Source: Actinocorallia sp039871655
GTDB lineage: Bacteria; Actinomycetota; Actinomycetes; Streptosporangiales; Streptosporangiaceae
Assembly: GCF_039871655.1 (NCBI RefSeq)
Contig: NZ_JBDPLZ010000003.1
Span: forward strand, 682,001 to 746,000
DNA: 64,000 bases
Direction: 5' to 3'
The notes beneath the pieces are model-generated. The model worked only from the letters and a program-made list of their open reading frames with translations, had not been told where the DNA came from and searched no databases. A program made the translations under genes and the position numbers. Position 1 is the first letter of the stretch; each line of letters begins with the position of its first letter. Below, in pieces: positions 1 through 6,674 of this stretch.

Positions 1-948
1 ACCGGATTCTTCTCCCGTAACGTCTCGTGAAGTGTCGGGGAAACCGTTGTCATTACCCCGGGTGAGTTCCGTTGAACCGCTTTCGGGGTAGGCGCCCTTG
101 GCCGGGCGGCGGCGGCGCAGCGGCGGGGTGACGCCGTCGGCGAGCCGGCGCGCGGTCACCAGGAATCCGGTGTGGCCGACCATCCGGTGGTCGGGGCGCA
201 CCGCCAGCCCTTCCACGTGCCAGGAGCGCACCAGCGTCTCGAAGGCGTACGGCTCGGCGAAGCAGCCGTGCTCGCGCAGTCCCTCGACGACCCGCGACAT
301 CTGGGTGGTGGTGGCGATGTAGGCGCACACCAGGCCGCCGGGCACCAGGGCCTTGGCGACGGCGTCCAGGCACTCCCAGGGGGCCAGCATGTCCAGCACG
401 ACGCGGTCGACGTCGGTCTCGGTGATGGCGTCCTCGAGGGAGCCGATGGTCAGCTTCCAGGACGGGTGGGGGCCGCCGAAGAACTTCTCGACGTTCTTGC
501 GCGCCACCTCGGCGAAGTCCTCGCGCCGTTCGTAGGAGGAGACGGTGCCGTGCTCGCCGACGGCGCGCAGCAGGAAGCAGGAGAGCGCGCCGGAGCCCGC
601 TCCGGCCTCCACGACGCGGGCGCCGGGGAAGATGTCGGCCATGGCGACGATCTGGCCGGCGTCCTTGGGGTAGACGACGGCGGCGCCGCGCGGCATGCGC
701 ACGGCGAAGTCCTGCAGCAGGGGCCGGAAGACGAGGTAGTCGATGCCTCCGGTGGACCGTACGACGATGCCTTCGGGCCTGCCGATGATCTCGTCGTGGC
801 TGATCCAGCCCTTGTGGCCGTGCCACTGCTTGCCGGTCTGCAGGGTCAGGGTGTTGATCCTGCCCTTGGGGTCGGTCAGTTGCACCTGGTCGCCGTCCCT
901 GAGGATGCCGTGGGGCGTGCGGGGAGCAGGTGTGGTGCTGGCGGTCAT
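1..948 (-). CDS. trmI: tRNA (adenine-58-N1)-methyltransferase, 3' end cut by window edge
   Basis: SAM-dependent enzyme that makes m1A58 in the T-loop of tRNAs. The frame starts at ATG 948 and stays open to base 1, so at least 316 codons are visible and the stop lies outside. The N-terminal part has the small beta-domain typical of TrmI (around residues 15-65). The Rossmann part carries the SAM-binding motif VVEAGAGSGALS and, later, a VLDML segment that fits the catalytic-loop aspartate. The C-terminal tail is extended and charged, as in many actinobacterial homologues. A TAGGCT box lies 6 nt before the ATG, suggesting a leaderless transcript. Next to a RecB-like nuclease gene, as around Rv2118c in mycobacteria. 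Family assignment is firm; the C-terminus is unknown. Confidence 0.9.
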   Translation of the reverse strand, partial: MTASTTPAPRTPHGILRDGDQVQLTDPKGRINTLTLQTGKQWHGHKGWISHDEIIGRPEGIVVRSTGGIDYLVFRPLLQDFAVRMPRGAAVVYPKDAGQIVAMADIFPGARVVEAGAGSGALSCFLLRAVGEHGTVSSYERREDFAEVARKNVEKFFGGPHPSWKLTIGSLEDAITETDVDRVVLDMLAPWECLDAVAKALVPGGLVCAYIATTTQMSRVVEGLREHGCFAEPYAFETLVRSWHVEGLAVRPDHRMVGHTGFLVTARRLADGVTPPLRRRRPAKGAYPESGSTELTRGNDNGFPDTSRDVTGEESG

Positions 949-954
949 CCGTCC

Positions 955-960
955 AGCCTA
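955..960 (-). promoter_or_regulatory. -10 box of trmI, leaderless type
   Basis: TAGGCT on the minus strand, separated from the trmI ATG by 6 nt. No Shine-Dalgarno sequence fits between them. Inferred from sequence only. Confidence 0.5.
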
Positions 961-998
961 GCGGCGCCGGGGTGCCTCCGGGCCGGGACGGGACGGGC

Positions 999-2120
999 TC
1001 AGGTCTGGGCCAGGACCCGGTCGAGGTCGCGGGTGGACAGCACTCCGTAGATCTCGCCGCCGGGTTCGACGAGCAGGTGCTCGGTGGCGCCGGAGTCCCG
1101 GATGGCGACGATGAGGTCGGTGCCCGACAGGTCGGCGGGGAGGGTGGTGGCGCCGGAGAGGGTGCGGGAGACCTCGCCCGCGCTCACCCAGGGGCGGCGG
1201 TGCTCGGGTACGGCTTTGACCGCCCGTTCGCTGACCAGGCCGGTGGGCCGCCCGTCGTGGTCGACGACGACCATGGCGCCGGCCTGGGCGGCGCGTGCGC
1301 TCTCCAGTGCCTGGGCGAGGGGGGTGGCGGCGGTGACGGCGACGGCTCTGCGGCCCAGGCGGCGGGCCTGCAGGAGGGGGATGCGGTCGCGTATGCGTTC
1401 GTTGCGGATGGACTGGGTGGCGGCGATCCACATGAAGGCGGAGAGGAACGCGGCCCAGATGAGGGAGATCCACTCGACGCCGGTGCTGCGGGTGGAGATG
1501 AAGACGCCTCCGGCCAGGACGACCAGGGCCAGGAGCCGTCCGGCGTAGGCGGCGGCGATCGTGCCGGTGCGGTCCTTGCCGGTGAGTTTCCAGACCGCGG
1601 CGCGGAGCAGGAAGCCGCCGTCCAGCGGCAGTCCGGGCAGGAGGTTGAACACTCCGACGGTGAAGTTGGTGAGGGTGAGGGCGCGCAGCAGCAGCTCGGG
1701 GACGGGTGGCAGGTCGATGAGGACGCCCGCGGCCAGGCCGGCGGCGGCCAGGGCCAGGGACAGCAGGGGCCCGGCGGCGGCGATGAGGAAGGAGGCGCCG
1801 GGTCTGGTGGCTTCGCGTTCGAGGTGGGTGACGCCGCCCAGGAGGTGGAGGACGATCGCGCGGACGGGCAGTCCGAAGGCCCGGGCGGTGATGGCGTGCC
1901 CGAGTTCGTGGAGGAAGACCGACAGGTAGAGGAAGACCGCGAAGGAGAAGGAGACGAGGGTCGCGGCGGGTTGGGGGGCGACGGCCTTGGCCGCGGGGAG
2001 GAAGGCCAGGGTGATGAAGAGCGCGATCAGGAACCAGCTGCGGGCCACGTACACCGGTACTCCCGCCACGGTGCCCAGTGTCAGGCCGGGCGGGCTCTGG
2101 TCTTCTCGCTCTTGGTACAC
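999..2120 (-). CDS. site-2 protease family zinc metalloprotease (M50) with C-terminal CBS domains
   Basis: Intramembrane metalloprotease of 373 residues. The zinc-binding HELGH motif is at residues 71-75 and the third ligand is in the NLLPGLPLDGG segment (Asp167), so the active site is complete. About six hydrophobic segments cover residues 28-240. A soluble tail from about 245 to the end reads as a CBS pair, which in this subfamily is thought to sense adenine nucleotides. Substrate unknown; anti-sigma factors are usual targets of the wider family. The GTG start at 2120 is favoured because a TAGCAT box ends exactly 7 nt upstream. Divergent from the RecB-like gene with a 60-nt shared promoter region. 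Confidence 0.9.
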   Translation of the reverse strand: MYQEREDQSPPGLTLGTVAGVPVYVARSWFLIALFITLAFLPAAKAVAPQPAATLVSFSFAVFLYLSVFLHELGHAITARAFGLPVRAIVLHLLGGVTHLEREATRPGASFLIAAAGPLLSLALAAAGLAAGVLIDLPPVPELLLRALTLTNFTVGVFNLLPGLPLDGGFLLRAAVWKLTGKDRTGTIAAAYAGRLLALVVLAGGVFISTRSTGVEWISLIWAAFLSAFMWIAATQSIRNERIRDRIPLLQARRLGRRAVAVTAATPLAQALESARAAQAGAMVVVDHDGRPTGLVSERAVKAVPEHRRPWVSAGEVSRTLSGATTLPADLSGTDLIVAIRDSGATEHLLVEPGGEIYGVLSTRDLDRVLAQT

Positions 2121-2127
2121 GTCAATG

Positions 2128-2174
2128 ATGCTAACCAGGCTGGGAGCGTTTTCGTCCGACCGGTCCCCTAGTCT
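2128..2174. promoter_or_regulatory. divergent leaderless promoters, protease / RecB-like nuclease
   Basis: On the minus strand TAGCAT (2133-2128) is 7 nt from the protease GTG. On the plus strand TAGTCT (2169-2174) is 6 nt from the nuclease ATG. Neither gene has a credible ribosome binding site. Confidence 0.5.
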
Positions 2175-2180
2175 CTGGAC

Positions 2181-3059
2181 ATGACCTCCACCGGTACCGG
2201 GATCTCAGTGATCGGTTCGCTGTCCCCCTCGCGCGCGGGGGATTTCATGACCTGTCCGTTGTTGTATCGCTTTCGGGTGATCGATCGTATTCCGGAGCGG
2301 CCGAGTCCGGCGGCGGTGCGCGGGACGCTGGTGCACGCCGTGCTGGAGCGGTTGTTCGATCTTCCGGCCGCGCAGCGGACGCCGGAGACGGCGCGGGGGC
2401 TGCTGGATCCGCAGTGGGAGCGGCTGCTGGCCGAGGAGCCCGAGCTGGCTTGCCTGTTCGAGGACGCCGAAGACGGCGATCGGGAGGAGTGGCTGGCACA
2501 GGCGCACACGATGCTGGAGCGGTATTTCACGTTGGAGGATCCGCGGCGGCTGGAGCCCGCCGACCGCGAGCTGTTCGTGGAGACGGTGCTGTCGTCGGGG
2601 TTGAAGCTGCGCGGGTACATCGACCGGGTGGATGTGGCGCCCGCGGGTGAGCTGCGGATCGTCGACTACAAAACGGGTTCGGCTCCGCGTGCGGATTTCG
2701 AGGCCAGGGCGTTGTTCCAGATGAAGTTCTACGCGCTGGTGTTGTGGCGGTTGCGGGGGCGGGTGCCGAGTCTGCTGCAGTTGATGTATCTCGGCAATGG
2801 CGAGGTACTGCGGTATGTCCCGGATGAGGCGGATCTTCGGGCGACCGAGCGCAAGGTGGAGGCCTTGTGGCAGGCGATCCGGCGGGCGATGGATTCCGGG
2901 GACTGGCGGCCCCGTCCGGGACGGTTGTGCGACTGGTGCGACCACCAGGTGCGCTGCCCGGAGTTCGGGGGTACGCCGCCGCCGCTGCCGCGGGGCCCGG
3001 TGGAGGCCGGCGAGCCGGAGGTCGTCCCGGCGACCAGGGACGTGTCGGTGGACCTCTAA
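2181..3059 (+). CDS. RecB/Cas4-like PD-(D/E)XK nuclease with iron-sulfur cysteines
   Basis: Predicted DNA exonuclease of 292 residues. Visible motifs: GTLVHAVLE with His52, an Asp148-containing YIDRVD strand, IVDYKTG (Asp162, Lys164) and QMKFYA (Gln180). Four cysteines, Cys25 near the N-terminus and Cys250, Cys253 and Cys259 near the C-terminus, match the 4Fe-4S arrangement of AddB and Cas4. It belongs to a stand-alone actinobacterial family encoded next to trmI, not to a CRISPR adaptation module. The stop codon (3057-3059) falls on the left boundary of a mobile element, so the natural C-terminus may have been changed by a few residues. Leaderless TAGTCT box 6 nt upstream. Confidence 0.88.
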   Translation: MTSTGTGISVIGSLSPSRAGDFMTCPLLYRFRVIDRIPERPSPAAVRGTLVHAVLERLFDLPAAQRTPETARGLLDPQWERLLAEEPELACLFEDAEDGDREEWLAQAHTMLERYFTLEDPRRLEPADRELFVETVLSSGLKLRGYIDRVDVAPAGELRIVDYKTGSAPRADFEARALFQMKFYALVLWRLRGRVPSLLQLMYLGNGEVLRYVPDEADLRATERKVEALWQAIRRAMDSGDWRPRPGRLCDWCDHQVRCPEFGGTPPPLPRGPVEAGEPEVVPATRDVSVDL

Positions 3060-3074
3060 GGCCTGTTTCAAAGT
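3059..3074 (+). repeat. left terminal inverted repeat of the TnpB element
   Basis: AGGCCTGTTTCAAAGT, matching the right end in inverted orientation at 14 of 16 positions; the two differences are adjacent (TT versus GC). It overlaps the last base of the nuclease stop codon. Confidence 0.6.
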
Positions 3075-5126
3075 TGCTGAAACAGTCCGGTGCCCGGTGG
3101 CGTCTGCCCGGTGGGACCCGTGGAGGGTCCCGGTCCGGGGTCGGCGCCTCTGGCGTTCCGGATGCGGCCGAGCAGAGGCCTCCCTGTAGAGGCGGCTGCC
3201 GCCTCGCCTCCCGCCGCCTGTTCGGGCGGGACGGGGACGGGTGGCGGTTGACTCGGCCAGGACTCCTTGCAGCCCCGGCCCGAACACGCCCAACGCGTGC
3301 CGGGAAGCATCGAAATCGACAGACGCGGTCTTGGGGTCGGCCGGATCGGTCCAGACCACGAACGCGCCGAGCGCGGCCGAGACCAGGTCCCGGTCCGCGG
3401 CCAGCCCGCAGGAAGGGCAGCAGTGCACCCGGTCGGCGAGGGTCTTGGGCGTTCTCCGGCCGCACAGGCAGTGCTGGGACAGCGCGGTGGTGAACGTGGC
3501 CGCCCGCCTCAGTCGCCCGCCGACTGCGGCGCATTCGGCGGCCAGCGCCGCCTTCAACATGCCGGGGGTGAACACCGCGCACGCCCGCCCCCACAGCCGG
3601 AACCACGCACCCAGATGGCCGTCCTCGACGGTCAGCCGCACCCCGTGGGCGGCGGTGATCCGCTCCGCCACCCGCCTCGCGCGGGCGTGTTTGGCCTCGG
3701 TGCGTCCGGCCTGCTCCGCGCGGGTGCGGGTGCGCAGTGCCCGGTAGGCGCCGGTGGTCCGGTCTTTGCGGTAGGCGGTCAGGGGGCGGCCCGCCGCGTC
3801 GGCCAGGCGTGGTCCCTTGGGCAGGTCGACGTGCCGTTCGGGTAGTCCGGCGGCCTGCCTGCGCTGTTGCCGTCTGCGCTGGCGGTGGGAGAGTTCGTAG
3901 CGGGCCTGGTTGTTGGCGCGCCGGGAGCGCTCCAGCGCCCGGGCGCGTCGGCGGGCGGTGCGCCGCTGGCGCTGCACGGCGGCGCGCTCCAGGTCGGTGA
4001 GGGTGATCTGGTCGGCCAGCACCCGCCCGTCACCGGGCTCCAGCATGGCGGGCAGGAAGACGACGGACAGATTTCCGACGTTGAGGTCCACCCCGCCAAT
4101 CCGCTCCAGAGAAGCCGTCCGCTGGCGGCGCTGGTCCGTGGCCGGGGAGGTGTAGCCGCCGTCCAAGACCATCAGGTGCGCCTCGTACACCCACCCGCCG
4201 GGCGCGGACGGATGCGGCCTGCGCACCAGGTCGATCTTGTGCCAGGACTCGGGCCTGCCCAGGAAGTGGCACAGCCGCCGCCACCGGCCCGCGCCCTGGG
4301 GCAGCCGCACCGGCAGCACGATCTCCCCGCGCTTGTCATCGGGGCCGCCGGTGAACACCACCGCCAACGGCCCCTCATGCTCCCACCACAACCCCTTGCC
4401 CCCGCGACCGGCCGCAGGCCGGGGCGCGGGCATGCGCCGGGGCTGGGCCAGCACCCGCGCGCCCGGCTCCAGCCGGGCCGCCTGCTCGGGAGACGTCACC
4501 TCCGAAGGCAGGGCGGGGTGGCGGTAGGCGTCCAGATGGCCCTGCAGGCTGCCGTGCAGCCGGAACGTCTCCCACTTACGGGCAGTCGTGTGCGAGCGCG
4601 CCCGGCCGGGGATGCGCGTGTACTCCCACCACGAGCCCGCCCGGGGACGCCCGGCCCTCTTTCCTGAGGAGTCGGGGAACAGGTGCCGCTCCACCCCCGC
4701 CCACACCTCGTCGGCCTGATGCAGCGCCAACGCCTTGGTGGCGTGGTGGCGCAGCCAGCCCGAGGCGTCCAGATGCCGATATGCCGCCCGCTCCAACGCC
4801 GGGCGGGTCAGGCCCACCGCACGCCGCCAGGCCGCCGTATCCGCCTCCCGACGGTGTCGACCCGCCCAGAACGCCTCCGTCCGGGAACGGGCGTCGCGCT
4901 GCACCGCCCGCTTGAGGCAGAACATCGCCCAGAACAGAGACTCCACACGCGCCGCGGCCTGCTCGTCCACCACCAGCGGCAGGCGGATCACCGACACCGG
5001 GCCGTCCCACCGCCACGCCGCAGCCTTGTTCGCGCCCCGCGTGCGGCGCACACCACCACTTCCAGGGACGGCGGGCGCACCCGAAGGCCCGGTGCCAGAG
5101 GCGGAGGTCATCTTCACGACCCACAT
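3059..5126 (-). CDS. TnpB-like RNA-guided nuclease (IS200/IS605 accessory type), no stop inside the element
   Basis: A large TnpB-related protein of about 690 residues inside the element, against about 400 for classical TnpB. Numbered from an upstream TTG at 5165, the RuvC residues are Asp360 (GGVDLNVGN), Glu514 (LTVEDG) and Asp591 (GLAADRDLVSAA). A zinc ribbon is formed by Cys566, Cys568, Cys583 and Cys586. All catalytic positions are intact, so the nuclease may be active. An arginine-rich bridge lies at residues 395-440. ATG 5126 is chosen as start; ATG 5111 is also possible. The frame has no stop before the element end and continues antisense through the nuclease gene to 2205, so the real C-terminus is uncertain; a frameshift to the stop at 3068-3070 is one alternative. 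No TnpA partner is present. Confidence 0.75.
3063..3085 (-). repeat. perfect 8-bp stem hairpin at the element end
   Basis: CTGTTTCA (3063-3070) pairs with TGAAACAG (3078-3085) across a 7-nt loop. It overlaps the left inverted repeat and lies at the 3' end of the tnpB reading frame. It may be an end-recognition structure, a terminator without a T-run, or the last stem of a guide RNA. Confidence 0.55.
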
Positions 5127-5239
5127 CCTGCCACGAGCAATCGATAGAACGCGGAGAGTAACCAAAGTTCTCGTCGTCGCCCCGCAAAGCCACGGCGGCT
5201 CCGGCCCGGCCGACCATCACCTGTCCCGATCGAACACCG

Positions 5240-5255
5240 ACTTTGAGCCAGGCCT
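5240..5255 (-). repeat. right terminal inverted repeat of the TnpB element
   Basis: ACTTTGAGCCAGGCCT on the plus strand, the inverted partner of 3059-3074. It lies 44 nt upstream of the -10 box of the exonuclease gene. Confidence 0.6.
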
Positions 5256-5299
5256 AGTGTCCTGCGCCTGAATCAGGTGCGGTGCGGCCGGGGCCCGGT

Positions 5300-5305
5300 T
5301 ACGGT
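5300..5305 (+). promoter_or_regulatory. -10 box of the exonuclease gene, leaderless type
   Basis: TACGGT, 6 nt before ATG 5312. This supports the ATG at 5312 over the in-frame GTG at 5282. Confidence 0.5.
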
Positions 5306-5311
5306 GCCCGC

Positions 5312-5902
5312 ATGGGTTCCAGCGATCTTTATTTCTCCTGTGATGTGGAGGCCGACGGCCCTGTTCCCGGCCCGTATTCGATGGTGAGTTTCGGGTTGTC
5401 GGTGGCGGGGAGTTTCGACGGCTCGGTGTTCACTCCGCATGATCCGCTGGAGCACACCTTCTACGCGGAGCTGAAGCCGATCAGCGAGTCGTTCGTGCCG
5501 GAGGCCCTGGCGGTCTCCGGCCTGGACCGGGACGCGCTGCTGGCGGAGGGCGCCGAGCCGGCGGAGGCGATGACCGAGGCGGCGCGGTGGGTGCGGGAGC
5601 GGGCGGCCGGGGCGAGGGCGTTCCCGGTTTTCGCCGCTTACCCCTTGGGCTTCGACTGGATGTGGATGTACTGGTACTTCGTGCGTTTCGCCGAGGGCGG
5701 GTCGCCTTTCGGGCATTCGCGGGCGCTCGATCTGAAGACGCTGTACGCGGCGCGCGCCGGGGTCCGGGTGCGGGACGCGGTGAAGGGGAAGATGCCGCGC
5801 CGGCTGTTGTCGAGCCGTCCGCACAGTCATCATGCGCTGGACGACGCCGTGGAGCAGGCCGAGTTGCTGCAGAATCTGATGGTGTGGGACGGGCGGGCCT
5901 GA
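5312..5902 (+). CDS. DEDDh-type 3'-5' exonuclease
   Basis: A 196-residue single-domain exonuclease of the DnaQ/RNase T superfamily. The first acidic motif is CDVEADG near the N-terminus and the last is HHALDDAVEQ near the C-terminus, giving the His and Asp of the DEDDh set; the middle aspartate is probably in the FAAYPLGFDW region. Several tryptophans (FDWMWMYW) follow. Substrate unknown; the housekeeping context favours DNA or RNA 3'-end trimming. Convergent with the HdeD-like gene, with a shared terminator hairpin between them. Confidence 0.82.
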   Translation: MGSSDLYFSCDVEADGPVPGPYSMVSFGLSVAGSFDGSVFTPHDPLEHTFYAELKPISESFVPEALAVSGLDRDALLAEGAEPAEAMTEAARWVRERAAGARAFPVFAAYPLGFDWMWMYWYFVRFAEGGSPFGHSRALDLKTLYAARAGVRVRDAVKGKMPRRLLSSRPHSHHALDDAVEQAELLQNLMVWDGRA

Positions 5903-5918
5903 GCCCCGGCGGCCGGAA

Positions 5919-5941
5919 GCCCTCCGCGCGGGGCGGAGGGC
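5919..5941. terminator. bidirectional terminator hairpin
   Basis: GCCCTCCGC and GCGGAGGGC form a perfect 9-bp stem around a 5-nt loop between the converging exonuclease and HdeD-like genes. There is no T-run, as is common in high-GC actinobacteria. Confidence 0.65.
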
Positions 5942-5960
5942 CCGGGGATGGGGCCTTCTT

Positions 5961-6533
5961 TCAGATGGCGTGGGTGCCCGGCCTGGGTGAGCCGATGCGT
6001 TGGCGCAGGGAGCGCAGCCTGAATGCCGCGACGACGAGTGCGATGCCGAAGGCGATGGAGAACACGCCGATGAGCCAGATCAGGGCGAGGCCTCCGGTTC
6101 CGGGCCAGGCCAGCAGCGCCAGGCCGAAGAGCACCGAGAGGCCGCCGCTGAGGATGTGCCATCCCTCCCCCGCGATCTGGCGGCGCATCCAGATCGCGGC
6201 GACGATCTCGGTGACGCCGGTGGCGATGGCCCAGATCCCGATCAGCAGGATCAGCGCGAAGACCGTCGCGGCGGGCCAGAACAGGGCGAGGATCCCCACC
6301 ACGATCCCGCAGGCTCCGGACAGGGCCAGCCAGGCGCGTGACTGGCCGCGGACGCCGCCTTTGAGGGCGTGGAAGAGTGCGACGGCTCCGTCGACGAGGG
6401 CGTAGGCGCCGAACAGCAGGGCCAGGGCGAGGGCGGTGATGCCGGGCCAGGCCCAGGCGAGTACGCCGAACAGGATGGCCAGGCCGCCGCGCAGCGCCAG
6501 CATCCACCAGTTACGGGTCATTTCTTCGAGCAT
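5961..6533 (-). CDS. HdeD-family membrane protein
   Basis: A 190-residue membrane protein with six hydrophobic segments in three pairs, made of repeated LFGxxxxxWP-type units (AILFGVLAWAWPG, VVGILALFWPA, VLFGLALLAWPG). This internal repeat is characteristic of the HdeD/DUF308 family, named for acid resistance in enterobacteria; the role in actinobacteria is not established. ATG 6533 is chosen because a GGGAG ribosome binding site lies 6-7 nt upstream; an in-frame start at 6611 would add a polar tail without family similarity. Confidence 0.85.
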   Translation of the reverse strand: MLEEMTRNWWMLALRGGLAILFGVLAWAWPGITALALALLFGAYALVDGAVALFHALKGGVRGQSRAWLALSGACGIVVGILALFWPAATVFALILLIGIWAIATGVTEIVAAIWMRRQIAGEGWHILSGGLSVLFGLALLAWPGTGGLALIWLIGVFSIAFGIALVVAAFRLRSLRQRIGSPRPGTHAI

Positions 6534-6625
6534 CGCCGTCTCCCGCCGGTGGGATGTTCCTGTGTCGGAGCCTCCCGCGTTCCCGCTCAAGCCAATCCGC
6601 GCGGCGGTCAATTTCCTTCCAAAGG

Positions 6626-6663
6626 GGACGGGCCCCCCTGCGGCGCTGCCGGGGGGCCCGTCC
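6626..6663. terminator. terminator of the ABC permease gene
   Basis: GGACGGGCCCCCC and GGGGGGCCCGTCC form a perfect 13-bp stem with a 12-nt loop, 12 nt after the permease stop codon. Confidence 0.75.
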
Positions 6664-6674
6664 AGAGGGGTGGG

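Larger units (their letters stand above)
3059..3240 (-). ncRNA. candidate reRNA/omegaRNA at the tnpB 3' end
   Basis: TnpB nucleases use an RNA that comes from the 3' end of tnpB and runs through the element boundary, so that flanking DNA becomes the guide. Here the last 180 nt are very GC-rich and hold several potential stems, including GGGACCC/GGGTCCC with a 5-nt loop (3117-3135) and the 8-bp hairpin at 3063-3085. The RNA is an inference from the family; neither the fold nor the transcript has been tested. Confidence 0.3.
3059..5255. mobile_element. TnpB-carrying insertion with imperfect terminal inverted repeats
   Basis: The left end (3059-3074) reads AGGCCTGTTTCAAAGT and the right end (5240-5255), on the other strand, AGGCCTGGCTCAAAGT: 14 of 16 identical. 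TA dinucleotides lie at 3057-3058 and 5255-5256 and could be a target duplication, though the register is off by one base. Inside there is one TnpB-like gene and no TnpA, serine recombinase or DDE transposase. The insertion sits between two conserved housekeeping genes. The boundaries are inferred from the repeats. Confidence 0.6.

Noticed and set aside
2181..3059. Cas4 of a CRISPR adaptation module
   Set aside because: Fe-S cysteines and nuclease motifs fit the superfamily, but there is no array, Cas1 or Cas2, and the gene sits in its usual place beside trmI.
2205..5165. A single 986-residue minus-strand reading frame
   Set aside because: Only the first 700 codons or so are TnpB-like. The rest is the antisense of the RecB-like gene, kept open by high GC.
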